Positions 16,335 through 29,030 of a DNA stretch of 64,000 bases are shown in pieces. Numbering within the stretch: the first letter of the stretch is position 1; each line of letters opens with the position of its first letter. Origin of the DNA: Halomonas sp. LR3S48 (GTDB lineage: Bacteria > Pseudomonadota > Gammaproteobacteria > Pseudomonadales > Halomonadaceae); contig NZ_CP107009.1 of NCBI RefSeq assembly GCF_025725665.1, positions 992,001 through 1,056,000 on the forward strand, read 5' to 3'. Below the pieces are notes generated by a model. It made no database searches, had not been told where the DNA came from, and saw nothing but the letters and a program-made list of their open reading frames with translations. Both the position numbers and the translations under genes were made by a program.

Positions 16335-17582
16335 GTGACCCTGGACGATCTCTATCGCCGTGAGTATGGCCGCGTGCTGGCCAGCCTGATTCGCCGGTTC
16401 GGCCATTTCGAACTGGCCGAGGACGCCGTGCAGGCGGCCTTCGAGGCGGCGATGGTGCAGTGGCCGGTCCAGGGCTGGCCACCGAACCCGACCTCGTGGT
16501 TGATTGCCACCGCCCGCCACAAGGTGGTCGACCAGTTGCGTCACCAGCAGATGCGCGAGCGCAAGGGCAACGAGCTGCGCCAACACCTGGAACTGCTGCT
16601 CGATCAGGACCTCGAGGCCGAGCCGCTCGACAGCCTGCGCCTGGTCTTCGCCTGCTGCCACCCGGCCCTGGCGCGATCCGCCCAGGTGGCACTGACGCTG
16701 CATACCCTGGGCGGGCTACGTACCGAGGAGATCGCTCGCGCCTTCATGGTACCGGTGCCGACCCTGGCCCAGCGGCTGGTGCGAGCCAAGGCCAAGATCC
16801 GCGATGCCGGCATTCCCTTCGAGGTTCCCGACGACACGGCGCTGGGCGAGCGCCTGGAGTCGGTGCTGGCGGTGATCTATCTGATCTTCAATGAAGGCTA
16901 TGCGGCCAGCTTCGGCGACGACTGGGTGCGCAGCGATCTCTGTGCCGAGGCGATTCGCCTGGGGCGGATGCTGGTGCGGCTGCTGCCGGCCGAGCGCGAG
17001 GCGCGCGGTTTGCTGGCGCTGATGCTGCTGCACCATTCCCGGCGTGACACGCGCACCGATGAGGCCGGCGATATCGTGCTGCTGGAGGATCAGGACCGTA
17101 AGCGCTGGAATGTCGACGAGATCGAGGAGGGCATCGCCCATATCGAGGTGGCGCTACGCGGCAACCCGCTGGGCGCCTATGCGGTGCAGGCCGGCATCGC
17201 GGCCCTGCACGCCCGGGCGGCAACATCGGCAGAGACCGACTGGCGGCGTATCGCCGCGCTCTACAGCCTGCTCTACGTCCTTCAGCCCACCCCCGTGGTG
17301 GCGCTCAACCGGGCCGTGGCGATCGCCATGGCCGATGGGCTGGAAGCGGGCCTCGAGCTGCTCGAGAAGATCCATCTGCCCCATTATCACCTGCTGCCGG
17401 CGACGCAGGCCGACCTGCTGCGCCGGCTGGGTCGCCATGACGAGGCGGCGATGCATTACCGCGAGGCGCTGAAACTGGTCACGCACGACGCCGAGCGACG
17501 TTTCCTCGAACGCCGCTTGCGCGAGGTAATGGCAACCGCCGCCGATGTCGATTTGCCGTTGGCTGGCTCGAAAGAGGGATGA
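16335..17582 (+). CDS. ECF42-type RNA polymerase sigma factor with C-terminal TPR-like extension
   Basis: A 415-residue protein. Residues about 1-165 carry sigma region 2 ([29 protein letters not shown]) and region 4 ([31 protein letters not shown]). The remaining 250 residues form the DUF6596/TPR-like extension typical of the ECF42 group ([14 protein letters not shown], then [20 protein letters not shown]). The extension controls sigma activity in studied members, and no anti-sigma gene is expected. The start is a GTG at 16335; no ATG exists in frame nearby. Context with DGPF and DUF1428 proteins is the standard operon. Confidence 0.92.
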   Translation: MTLDDLYRREYGRVLASLIRRFGHFELAEDAVQAAFEAAMVQWPVQGWPPNPTSWLIATARHKVVDQLRHQQMRERKGNELRQHLELLLDQDLEAEPLDSLRLVFACCHPALARSAQVALTLHTLGGLRTEEIARAFMVPVPTLAQRLVRAKAKIRDAGIPFEVPDDTALGERLESVLAVIYLIFNEGYAASFGDDWVRSDLCAEAIRLGRMLVRLLPAEREARGLLALMLLHHSRRDTRTDEAGDIVLLEDQDRKRWNVDEIEEGIAHIEVALRGNPLGAYAVQAGIAALHARAATSAETDWRRIAALYSLLYVLQPTPVVALNRAVAIAMADGLEAGLELLEKIHLPHYHLLPATQADLLRRLGRHDEAAMHYREALKLVTHDAERRFLERRLREVMATAADVDLPLAGSKEG

Positions 17583-17626
17583 GGCCTCTTGGCTATCACC
17601 AAGTTCATTATTCAGGAGACATTCCC

Positions 17627-17989
17627 ATGAGCTACGTCGATGGATTCGTAGTGCCGGTTCCCGAAGGGAATCTCGACGCCTACCTGGACATGGCCCGGCG
17701 GGCCGGAGAAATCTGGCGCGAACACGGCGCCCTGGAGTACGTGGAGTGCGTGGCCGATGACGTCCCGCCGGGAGAGCACACCTCCTTTCCCCTGAGCGTC
17801 AAGCTTGAACCGGGAGAGACGGTGATCTTCTCCTGGATCCTCTACGCCTCGCGTGAGGAGCGCGATCGCATCAATGCCAAGGTGATGGAGGACCCGCGCA
17901 TGGCCGATATGATGGATCCGTCGAACCATCCGTTCGATGGCAAGCGCATGATCTGGGGCGGGTTCCGTGAGGCGCTGAGGATGCCTTAG
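17627..17989 (+). CDS. DUF1428 family protein
   Basis: A 120-residue protein starting MSYVDGFVVPVP and containing VKLEPGETVIFSWI, PRMADMMD and FDGKRMIWGGF, all typical of the DUF1428 family (dimeric alpha-beta barrel fold). The biochemical function is unknown. AGGAG lies 8 bases upstream of ATG 17627, and the gene follows the ECF42 sigma factor by 44 bases, so it is likely part of its regulon. Confidence 0.85.
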   Translation: MSYVDGFVVPVPEGNLDAYLDMARRAGEIWREHGALEYVECVADDVPPGEHTSFPLSVKLEPGETVIFSWILYASREERDRINAKVMEDPRMADMMDPSNHPFDGKRMIWGGFREALRMP

Positions 17990-17993
17990 GAGC

Positions 17994-19271
17994 CTAGAGC
18001 AACCAGGCGACAGCCAGCCCCACTACCGCGGAAGCCAATGTCGGGCCGGCAATGCAGCGGGCCAGGTGAGCATTGCCGGCGCTGACGGACAGCACCACCT
18101 TGAACAGGTTGTTGACCGAGGCCGCCAACACGATGCCCTTCACGGCGGTGGAGAGTTCGATGGTGCTCGCGGCCATGCGGCTCAGCGACAGGGCAACGGC
18201 ATGCACGTCCGCCATGCCGGAAACGGCGGCCAACAGGTAAACCCCGGCATCGCCGAGCCAGGCGCGCAGCCACTCACCCAGCACCATGACCGCCGTCAAC
18301 AGGGCGCCGAGCAGCAGCGCGGCACGCAGCTCCAGCGGGTTCTGGGTCATCGGCCGGTCGGCCTTGAGGTTGCGGCGATGGCGGCGCCATAGCCACAGCG
18401 CCGGCAGGAAGAGGGTCACGCCCATGGCCGCGACCGGCGCCAACAGGCGCGGCAGCAGCGCGGGGCCGAGCAGGGCAGCATAGAGCAAGAGACGCGGCAG
18501 CATGGTGCCGCAAGCCAGCAGGATGCCCGCAGCGAGCATCGGGGCGAGCTGCGGCTCGCGGCGTGCCTGGCGGGCGTACTGCAGGGTCAGGGCGGTGGAG
18601 GAGGTGAGCCCCGCGAACAGCCCGGTGAACAGGATACCCTTCTCGGTGCCGCCGAGGCGCACGGCGAAGTAGCCGACGAACGAGATCGAGGCAATCAGCA
18701 CCACCAGCCACCAGATCTCGTAGGGGTTGAGCACGCCGCCGGGGCCCATGTCTTCGTTGGGCAGCAGCGGCAGCATCACCACGCTGATCAACAGCAGCTT
18801 GAGGCCGGCATCGAGTTCGTTGGCCTGCAGCTTGTTGAGCAGGCCGTGGATTTCGCGCTTGTTGTCGAGGATCAGCGCCGTGACCACCGCGCAGGCCGTG
18901 GCCAGCCCAATGTCCACCGCTACCGCCAAGGCGCCGAAGCAGAAGGTCAGCAGCAGCCCGACCAGTCCGGTGATGCTGTAGTCGCGGCTTTGATCCATGC
19001 GCGCCCGGTAGCCGACCAGGGCGATCATCGCCACGGCCAGGAAGATCAGCGGAAAGGCCCAGCGCGTCAGCACTTCCGAGAGCAGGGCCGCCACGCCCCC
19101 GAACAGTCCCACCAGGGCGTGGGTGCGCACCCCGGCCACCCGCTCGCCCCACTCCCGCTCGCGAGCGACCCAGCCGCGCTCGATGCCGATCAGCGCGCCC
19201 AGCAGCAGCGCCACGGCAAGTTCTATGAGCACGGTATTGTCGGCCAGAAAGTCGCTGGCAAGGTCGTCCAT
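17994..19271 (-). CDS. MgtC/SapB and DUF4010 family membrane protein
   Basis: A 425-residue membrane protein with about twelve hydrophobic segments. The N-terminal MgtC-like domain has the hallmark ALLLGALIGIERGW...GVRTHALVGLFG; the C-terminal half corresponds to DUF4010 (YARQARREPQLAPMLAAGIL, then LLAAVSGMADVHAVALSLSR). The function is unknown; MgtC domains are linked to Mg limitation and membrane ATPase control, but that cannot be assumed here. It is convergent with the DUF1428 gene (4 bases apart) and divergent from umuD. Confidence 0.85.
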   Translation of the reverse strand: MDDLASDFLADNTVLIELAVALLLGALIGIERGWVAREREWGERVAGVRTHALVGLFGGVAALLSEVLTRWAFPLIFLAVAMIALVGYRARMDQSRDYSITGLVGLLLTFCFGALAVAVDIGLATACAVVTALILDNKREIHGLLNKLQANELDAGLKLLLISVVMLPLLPNEDMGPGGVLNPYEIWWLVVLIASISFVGYFAVRLGGTEKGILFTGLFAGLTSSTALTLQYARQARREPQLAPMLAAGILLACGTMLPRLLLYAALLGPALLPRLLAPVAAMGVTLFLPALWLWRRHRRNLKADRPMTQNPLELRAALLLGALLTAVMVLGEWLRAWLGDAGVYLLAAVSGMADVHAVALSLSRMAASTIELSTAVKGIVLAASVNNLFKVVLSVSAGNAHLARCIAGPTLASAVVGLAVAWLL

Positions 19272-19399
19272 TGCCTTCCTTCCTTGGATAATCTCTCTCC
19301 AGCGTGGAACGTCGCGCTGCCGCCTTCAACCACCAAGATGGGCGGGCCAGCCCTTCACCTCAGCGAGGCGCTTGCCAGCGGGCAGATTCTTGCCGGATA

Positions 19400-19415
19400 C
19401 TGTATTTATTTACAG
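19400..19415 (+). promoter_or_regulatory. LexA (SOS) box upstream of umuDC
   Basis: CTGT-ATTTATTT-ACAG, a perfect match to the gammaproteobacterial LexA consensus CTGT-N8-ACAG with an AT-only centre, ending 16 bases before ATG 19432 of umuD. It predicts strong SOS repression of the umuDC operon. Confidence 0.9.
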
Positions 19416-19431
19416 GTTTGTTGGAGGCCCC

Positions 19432-19890
19432 ATGTCGCTTGTCCCCCTCTTCGCGCTGCGCATCGTCGGTAGAGCCGCGACATCGCCCATGCCGCAGTAT
19501 CTACCCTTGTTGGGCTGCCGGGTACGCGCCGGTTTCCCCAGCCCCGCCGACGATCACCTGGATGGCGATCTCAATCTGCATGAGTATGTCGTGCGACGTC
19601 CGGCATCCACCTATTTCGTGCGTGCCGAGGGAGACTCGATGCAGGGCGATGGCATCCACGACCGCGATCTGCTGGTGGTGGACCGCAGCCTGGAGCCGTT
19701 GCCGGGACGGGTAATCGTGATCGCGGTGGATGGTGAACTCACCGTCAAGCGGCTGGCGCACCAGCGTGGGAGAACCATGCTGCTGGCCAGCAATCCGCGT
19801 TTTGCGCCGATTCCGTTGGAAGGGCGCGAATGTCATGTCTGGGGCGTGGTGACCCATGTGATCCATGCGCTTCCGGGAGCGCCGGCATGA
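19432..19890 (+). CDS. umuD: DNA polymerase V subunit UmuD
   Basis: A 152-residue S24-family protein. The self-cleavage site is Ala33-Gly34 ([13 protein letters not shown]), and the catalytic dyad is Ser69 (RAEGDSM) and Lys106 (GELTVKRL). RecA-stimulated cleavage gives the active form that joins UmuC in error-prone polymerase V. ATG 19432 follows TTGGAGG by 6 bases and lies just after a LexA box. An extended frame upstream is antisense to the MgtC-like gene and is not used. The stop overlaps umuC. Confidence 0.95.
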   Translation: MSLVPLFALRIVGRAATSPMPQYLPLLGCRVRAGFPSPADDHLDGDLNLHEYVVRRPASTYFVRAEGDSMQGDGIHDRDLLVVDRSLEPLPGRVIVIAVDGELTVKRLAHQRGRTMLLASNPRFAPIPLEGRECHVWGVVTHVIHALPGAPA

Positions 19891-21164
19891 TCGCCCTGGT
19901 CGACGGCGACAGCTTCTACGTCAGCTGCGAGCGAGCCTTCGACCCGCATCTGGAAGGGCTGCCGGTCGGCGTGCTCTCCAACAACGACGGCTGCGTGGTG
20001 GCACGCTCACGGGAACTCAAGGCGTTGGGTGTGGCCATGGGGGCGCCACTGCACCAGCTACCCCCGGCCATTCGCCGCCAGGCCGTGCTGCTTTCCAGCA
20101 ACTACGCCCTCTACGGCGATGTCTCGCGCCGGGTGAACCAGGTGCTTGCCGAGTTCTCCCCGGCGGTGGAGCTTTACTCCATCGACGAGAGTTTCGTGCA
20201 CTTTTCCGGCTTCGAGCCCGGGGCGCTGGAAGCCCATTGCCGACGACTGCGCGAGACGGTGCGGCGCTGGACCGGTATTCCGGCCGGCGTGGGTCTGGCC
20301 CCTACCCGGGTACTGGCCAAGCTGGCCAACCGCTTGACCAAGCGCGAACCGGCCTACGAGGGGGTCTGCCTGCTCGAGGCCGACAGCGACATGACCCGCC
20401 AGGTACTGGAGCAACTACCGGTCGTTGGCCTGTGGGGCGTGGCCCGACGTACGGCCGAGCGACTGGAGCTGATGGGCATCGAGACGGCCTGGCAATTGCG
20501 GCAGGCCGATCCCAAGTGGATTCGCGATGCGTTCTCGGTCGTGCTCGAGCGCATCGTCTGGGAGCTGCGCGGCCGTCCAGCCATCGAACTCGAGGATCTG
20601 TCCGTACCGCGCCAGCGCATTCTCGTGTCGCGCTCCTTCGGCAAGCTGAGCAGCAAGCTTGCCGACCTGCAGGCCGCCACGCGGCAGCATGCCACCCGGG
20701 CGGCTGAAAAGCTGCGCCGACAGGGCGGCATGGCCCGTGCGGTACTCGTCTTCGTGCGCACCAACCCTCACCGCCCGGGGGATGCCCAGTACGCCAACAG
20801 CCATGTCGTGGCGTTGCCGGAGCCCTGCAGCGACACGCCGAGCATCCTCGCCGCTACGCGCCAGGCGCTGGCGGCGATCTTCCTCGAAGGGCATCGCTAC
20901 CAGAAATGCGGCGTAATGCTGCTGGACCTGGTGGATGCCGGGCGCTGCCAGCTGTCGCTGCTGGATGAGCCCGCCGACGAGCGGCGGCGCGATCGCAGCC
21001 ACCGGCTGATGGCGACCCTCGATCACCTCAACCGGGAGATGGGGCGCGACACCGTGCGCTTCGGCCTGCCGCACAAGGACAACGCCTGGGCACTGCGTTG
21101 CCAGCATCGTACCCAGCGCTACACCACCTGCTGGAAGGAGCTGGTGAAGGTCAAGACGGAATGA
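19887..21164 (+). CDS. umuC: DNA polymerase V catalytic subunit UmuC
   Basis: A 425-residue Y-family polymerase. The N-terminal active-site block [18 protein letters not shown] and the second acidic motif [10 protein letters not shown] carry the metal-binding acidic residues; helix-hairpin-helix [18 protein letters not shown] follows, then the little-finger domain and a C-terminal UmuC-specific region ([20 protein letters not shown]). It performs SOS translesion synthesis with UmuD'. ATG 19887 overlaps the umuD stop, so the two are translationally coupled. Confidence 0.97.
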   Translation: MIALVDGDSFYVSCERAFDPHLEGLPVGVLSNNDGCVVARSRELKALGVAMGAPLHQLPPAIRRQAVLLSSNYALYGDVSRRVNQVLAEFSPAVELYSIDESFVHFSGFEPGALEAHCRRLRETVRRWTGIPAGVGLAPTRVLAKLANRLTKREPAYEGVCLLEADSDMTRQVLEQLPVVGLWGVARRTAERLELMGIETAWQLRQADPKWIRDAFSVVLERIVWELRGRPAIELEDLSVPRQRILVSRSFGKLSSKLADLQAATRQHATRAAEKLRRQGGMARAVLVFVRTNPHRPGDAQYANSHVVALPEPCSDTPSILAATRQALAAIFLEGHRYQKCGVMLLDLVDAGRCQLSLLDEPADERRRDRSHRLMATLDHLNREMGRDTVRFGLPHKDNAWALRCQHRTQRYTTCWKELVKVKTE

Positions 21165-21257
21165 TGGCAGGCCGCAGAACGATTGTCGGTAATGACGTGG
21201 CAGTGAGGCACCCCGGGTGCCATGCTGATATTGACTGCCTGCATGCAGGAGATGCTC

Positions 21258-22130
21258 ATGCCACTGCCCATATGCTGGCGCTATCTGCTGTCGCTGCTGT
21301 GCGGTGCCGTGCTGTTGGCGGAGCCGTTGGCTGCGGGCGCGCGTGAACTCGCCGCCGAAGTCGACGAGATGGTCGAGGTGGAAGTCGCCACGGTGGGGCT
21401 GGCCGGCTTCGGTGGTCCGCCGGTGGTGCTATTGCGCGAGCCGGGTGCGCGCGAGGTGATCCCGATCTTCATCGGCGTCAGCGAGGCGGGGGCCATCCTG
21501 CGTGGGCTGGTCGGTGAGCGTTCTCCCCGTCCCATGACTCACGACCTGCTGGGCGATGTGCTCGGCGGCATCGACGCCACTCTGGAGCGGGTCTACGTCG
21601 ATGCGATCGTCGATCACACCTTTCTCGGCATGCTGGAACTGCGCCTGCCGGGGCGTGACGAGACGCTGCTCATCGACAGCCGACCCAGCGATGCCATCGC
21701 CTTGGCCCTCTTTGCCGGGGCAAGCATTCACGTGGCCCCCAAGGTGCTCGAGGCGGCTCGGAACATCGAGTACGAAGGATTGGATGAACAGGTGGTCGTG
21801 GCGCTGGGCATAAGCGTCACGCCAGTCACCGACGATTTGCGCGAGGCGCTGGGCCTGCCCGACCGCCCCGGGGTGCTGGTCAGCGACGTGCGCGGTCCGG
21901 CGGCAGAGACCGGACTACGCCCCGGCGCCTTGCTGCTCGAGGTCAACGGCGAAGTACCCCACACACCGCTGCGCTACCTCGAGCTGGTACGCGACACCGC
22001 CGTGGACGAAGACGCCCGGCTGCGTTATTGGCAGGAAGGCGAGGAGAACGAACTGGAAGTCACCACCGATGTTCCCCCGCCGCAGCCCGTGCCGCGGCTG
22101 CGGCATGACGTGCCGGGCGTTCGTACCTGA
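21258..22130 (+). CDS. Exported bifunctional-nuclease (BFN) domain protein with PDZ domain
   Basis: A 290-residue protein. A cleavable signal peptide (about residues 1-30, LSLLCGAVLLAEPLAAGA) precedes a DUF151/BFN domain (about 40-165: PIFIGVSEAGAILRGL, RVYVDAIVDHTFLGMLEL, IDSRPSDAIALAL) and a C-terminal PDZ domain (about 200-275: GVLVSDVRGPAAETGLRPGA, VNGEVPHTPLRYLELVRD). DUF151 proteins are usually cytoplasmic with reported DNase/RNase activity; an exported version with a PDZ module points to a periplasmic role. The start at 21258 has AGGAG 6 bases upstream; starts at 21222, 21243 and 21252 are possible. Confidence 0.82.
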   Translation: MPLPICWRYLLSLLCGAVLLAEPLAAGARELAAEVDEMVEVEVATVGLAGFGGPPVVLLREPGAREVIPIFIGVSEAGAILRGLVGERSPRPMTHDLLGDVLGGIDATLERVYVDAIVDHTFLGMLELRLPGRDETLLIDSRPSDAIALALFAGASIHVAPKVLEAARNIEYEGLDEQVVVALGISVTPVTDDLREALGLPDRPGVLVSDVRGPAAETGLRPGALLLEVNGEVPHTPLRYLELVRDTAVDEDARLRYWQEGEENELEVTTDVPPPQPVPRLRHDVPGVRT

Positions 22131-22160
22131 GATGCTGGACCAGTCAAAGCCGTGATAGCT

Positions 22161-22184
22161 GCGGCCGGCTCCATGGCCGGCCGC
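22161..22184. terminator. Hairpin between convergent genes
   Basis: Perfect 9-bp GC-only stem GCGGCCGGC / GCCGGCCGC with a 6-base loop, located between the BFN-PDZ stop (22130) and the chemoreceptor stop (22191). There is no U-tract; it probably acts in both directions. Confidence 0.6.
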
Positions 22185-22190
22185 CGATCC

Positions 22191-23942
22191 TCAGAAGGTT
22201 TCCCATTCCTCCTCGCTAACGTGCGCCTTGCGCGGCTTGGGGTCCGTGGCGGGGCGGGGAAGCGCCCGCTGGGGAGCTGCGGTATGCCGCGGCATTGCCG
22301 CCTGAGCTGGAGTTTCCTCACCGAGAATGAAGGTGTTGACCAGGTCGCTGAGATGCTGCGAATGATGGCGCATTTCACCGGCCACGGTGGAAGATTGCTG
22401 CACCATGGCGGCGTTCTGCTGGGTCATGGTGTCCATCTCGGCCACGGCGGTATTGACCTGGCCAATGCCTGCATTCTGTTCCCGCGCCCCGGCGCTGATC
22501 TCGGCGATCACGTCGCTGACCCGAGCCACGCTGGCGACGAGTTCTCGCATGGTCTCTCCGGCCTGTTTGACGATGCTGCTGCCCTCTCGGGTATGGGCCG
22601 CGGAGGCGTCGATCAGTTGGCGGATCTCGCGGGCGGCATCGCTGCTGCGGCTGGCCAGGGTACGAACTTCCTGAGCCACGACCGAGAAGCCGCGACCGTG
22701 TTCACCGGCACGAGCCGCCTCCACCGAGGCGTTGAGCGCCAGGATATTGGTCTGGAACGCGATGCTGTCGATCAGCTTGATGATTTCCGCGATGCGACCC
22801 GACGAGGTATCGATATCGGCCATGGTGCGCTCGACGCGCTGCATGGCGGTTTCACCCTCGCGCGCCACCTGGGTCGTGGCCACCACCAACTGGTTGGCCT
22901 GCTCGGCGGACTCGGCGCTATGGTTCACCGTGGCAGTGATCTCCTCCATCGATGCGGAGGTCTCCTGCAGGTTGGCGGCCGCCTGTTCGGTGCGGGTGGC
23001 CAGCTCGTCGCTGCTCTGGGCAATCTCTTCGGCGGCCTGGTTCACACTCGCGGTGCTGCGCCGCACGTCACGCAGGGTGTCCTGCATACGCGAGACGAAG
23101 GCGTTGAACTGGTTCGCCAGCTCGCCGATCTCGTCGCGGCTCTCCACCTTCAGCCGACGGGTCAGGTCGCCTTCGCCCTTGGCGATGTCGCGCATGGCCG
23201 CGGCGGTGCGGCGGATCGGTGCCACGGTACGGCGCACCAGCCAGGTCGACATGAAGGCGACAACGACGAACAGTCCCAGCCCAAGCAATGCGGAGGTCAG
23301 GATGGACTGGCGCAGTTCGGCAGTCGCCTGAGCCTTGGCGTTGGCCATGGCGGCATCGATGTCGGTGGTGTAGACCCCGGCCCCGAGCATCCAGTCGAAC
23401 TCGGGCACGTTGACGGCATAGGAGTACTTGGTTTCGATGCTGCGGGTGCCGGGATACTCCCACGGATAGGAGTAGTAGCCGCCGCCTTGGCGGGCCACGT
23501 CGATCAGGTCGCGGATGATGTAGGCGCCATCGGGCGCCTGCACGCCGATCATGTTGGTGCCTTCGCGCTCGGGCATCGGCGCGGTGACCACGTTGAGCCC
23601 GTCGTGTTGATAGGCGAAGACGTAGTTGCCGCCCTCGAATCGGATGGCACGCAGGATCTCGGCGGCACGCTCGCGCTTCTCGGCGTCGCTGAGGTCGGAG
23701 GCTTCCAGGATGGGCTGGATGGCTGAGTGAGCGCTCTCGACCACGTCGCGAACCCCGGTCCTGCGCGTGTCGATGAGTAGTTCCCGCTGATGCTCCAAAT
23801 TGACTCGGCTGTCCTGGGCGCGGGTATAGCCATCGATGACCACCAGGCTGAGTGTGGTCAGCAGCAGGGGCAACAGGACCAGGAGCAGGAGGCGAACCTG
23901 AAGGCTCAGTGCGAATGGGGTCTTGGGAGCCGATGCTTGCAT
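22191..23942 (-). CDS. Methyl-accepting chemotaxis protein with periplasmic sCache_2 sensor
   Basis: A 583-residue transducer: first membrane span at about 15-37, periplasmic single-Cache domain (about 40-195; [46 protein letters not shown]), second span (about 205-228), HAMP ([20 protein letters not shown]), and a cytoplasmic signalling hairpin with [20 protein letters not shown]. It ends in EEWETF, a CheR/CheB-tethering pentapeptide of the xWxxF type, so it should act as a high-abundance receptor. sCache_2 domains bind small carboxylates in known cases; the ligand here is unknown. Confidence 0.95.
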   Translation of the reverse strand: MQASAPKTPFALSLQVRLLLLVLLPLLLTTLSLVVIDGYTRAQDSRVNLEHQRELLIDTRRTGVRDVVESAHSAIQPILEASDLSDAEKRERAAEILRAIRFEGGNYVFAYQHDGLNVVTAPMPEREGTNMIGVQAPDGAYIIRDLIDVARQGGGYYSYPWEYPGTRSIETKYSYAVNVPEFDWMLGAGVYTTDIDAAMANAKAQATAELRQSILTSALLGLGLFVVVAFMSTWLVRRTVAPIRRTAAAMRDIAKGEGDLTRRLKVESRDEIGELANQFNAFVSRMQDTLRDVRRSTASVNQAAEEIAQSSDELATRTEQAAANLQETSASMEEITATVNHSAESAEQANQLVVATTQVAREGETAMQRVERTMADIDTSSGRIAEIIKLIDSIAFQTNILALNASVEAARAGEHGRGFSVVAQEVRTLASRSSDAAREIRQLIDASAAHTREGSSIVKQAGETMRELVASVARVSDVIAEISAGAREQNAGIGQVNTAVAEMDTMTQQNAAMVQQSSTVAGEMRHHSQHLSDLVNTFILGEETPAQAAMPRHTAAPQRALPRPATDPKPRKAHVSEEEWETF

Positions 23943-24060
23943 TGCGAAACCTCGAAGCTAGTAATGTACTGATACGATCGTAAGTACTTACTAACTTCGG
24001 CCGGTCTCAACAATTCTTTAGGTCTTCCTGACTCCCCGTGCCTACGACATTAGTCAGTGA

Positions 24061-27402
<3,342 letters not shown>

Positions 27403-27408
27403 GCTCTT

Positions 27409-28875
27409 CTAGAGAAGGGGAGAGATGATGTCGAACAGCGGAGCGCCATCATCCTCGCCGTTCGGCAGATCGTTTAATTGCAGGTACTGCTGCTGGCTGC
27501 GGTCGACGTAGGTCAGGATCTCATGGTAGCGCCTGATGTTGCGTACATAGATGACCGGCTCTCCGCCACGGGCGTAGCCATGGCGAGTCTTGCTGTGCCA
27601 TTCATGTTGCTGCAGCAGCGGCAGCGCCTCGCGTACGTCCCGCCAGTTGTCGGGATTGCCGCCAAGTTCTTCGGCTATCGTGCGCGCATCATACAGATGG
27701 CCGAGCCCCACGTTATAGGCGGCCATGGCCATGTAGAGACGGTCGTCGCCCTGGATCGACTCGGGCAGGCGGTCCATGATCTGGCGCAGGTAGCGCGCGC
27801 CGCCGTCCACGCTCTGGGCCGGGTCGAGACGGTCGTTCACGCCCATTTCGCTGGCGGTGGGCTGGGTCAGCATCATCAATCCGCGCACGCCGGTGGGCGA
27901 GGTGGCCTCGGGGTCCCAGTGCGACTCCTGATAGCCCAGCGCCGCCAGCAACTTCCAGTCGAAGCCGGTGTTGCGCGCCGCTTCGCGAAACAGTTCGGCA
28001 TAGGTGTCCAGCCGCTCGTTGAGGTGGCCGATGAAGACCCGGGCGCCGACGTACTCCAGGTAGTCGTCATGACCGAAGTGGCGGGCGACGAGTTCGTCGA
28101 GCTGCCCTTCCCGCTGCAGGCCGCTGAGGAAACGGTTGGCCTCCTGCTGAAGCCCCAAACCACCCTTGGCCGGAAAGGCCCAGGCCATAGAGAGTGGCTT
28201 GCCCAGCGAAAAGCCGCGCTCGACGCCGGGAAAGAACAGTCGATTGATGCGGAACTGATGCTCGAACACCACGGCAGCATCCAGGCTGCCGTTCTCTACC
28301 CGATTGAGCAGCTCGGCGACCTCCAGGTCCGATGACTCACGCCAGCCCAACTGCGGATGTTCGGCCTGCAGTTCGCGCAGTACGCGGTCGGTGCCCGAAC
28401 CTCGTATGGTGCCGATGGTGAGGCCGCCGAGGTCTTCGGTTGTCCTGACCGGTGGCAGGCCGCGGCGATAGACCAGCAGCGGTTGCAGTTCGAGGATCGG
28501 GCGGCTATAGATGAGGTCTGGCTGGGTCAGGTCCAGCGGCAGGGTGGCAGCGGCCAGGTCGCCTTCCTGGCGCACGGCGTCCAACGCGCTCTGGATGTGA
28601 TGCCGGGCATCCAGGGTCAGGCTGACGCCGAGGAACTCGGCGAAGTGGCGCATCAGCTCGTACTCGAACCCTGTCGGACCGTGGCGTCCCTCGTAGTAGG
28701 TGGTCGGTGTGTTGCGTGTATGGATGCTGATGAAATCGCGCTCTTGAACCGCCTCAAGCAGGCCGCTTGGGGGCTTGAAATGGCGGTAGGGCGCCAGGCA
28801 CAACGCGACACCCAGCAGCAACAGGGCGGCCAGGCGCAGGCGGCTCAGCAGGACACGACTATCAAGTTCGGGCAT
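27409..28875 (-). CDS. mltF: Membrane-bound lytic murein transglycosylase F (MltF)
   Basis: A 488-residue protein from the start at 28875; starts at 28923 or 28941 would add 16-22 residues and no ribosome site decides. A membrane anchor ([18 protein letters not shown]) is followed by a periplasmic SBP_bac_3-like domain (about 35-265) and an SLT domain (about 290-430) with catalytic Glu in [19 protein letters not shown] and [16 protein letters not shown]. It cleaves glycan strands with formation of anhydro-muropeptides. It is divergent from purL, as is common in gammaproteobacteria. Confidence 0.93.
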   Translation of the reverse strand: MPELDSRVLLSRLRLAALLLLGVALCLAPYRHFKPPSGLLEAVQERDFISIHTRNTPTTYYEGRHGPTGFEYELMRHFAEFLGVSLTLDARHHIQSALDAVRQEGDLAAATLPLDLTQPDLIYSRPILELQPLLVYRRGLPPVRTTEDLGGLTIGTIRGSGTDRVLRELQAEHPQLGWRESSDLEVAELLNRVENGSLDAAVVFEHQFRINRLFFPGVERGFSLGKPLSMAWAFPAKGGLGLQQEANRFLSGLQREGQLDELVARHFGHDDYLEYVGARVFIGHLNERLDTYAELFREAARNTGFDWKLLAALGYQESHWDPEATSPTGVRGLMMLTQPTASEMGVNDRLDPAQSVDGGARYLRQIMDRLPESIQGDDRLYMAMAAYNVGLGHLYDARTIAEELGGNPDNWRDVREALPLLQQHEWHSKTRHGYARGGEPVIYVRNIRRYHEILTYVDRSQQQYLQLNDLPNGEDDGAPLFDIISPLL

Positions 28876-29030
28876 TCCGGCGACGATCGGCGAAGAGAGC
28901 TTCACGATAACGGCACGCGGCATGGCTGTCATCTGCTGCATTTCGTCTGCCCGTCGCTTTCCAGTATCATGTCGCCTTTCTGCGCCGCCGTGCGGCCCTC
29001 TTCCTCCGCTTGCTTCAGAGGCTTCAATAC

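Noticed and set aside
22152..23726. 524-codon open frame antisense to the chemoreceptor gene
   Set aside because: His/Gly-rich shadow of the MCP coding sequence, without a family match.
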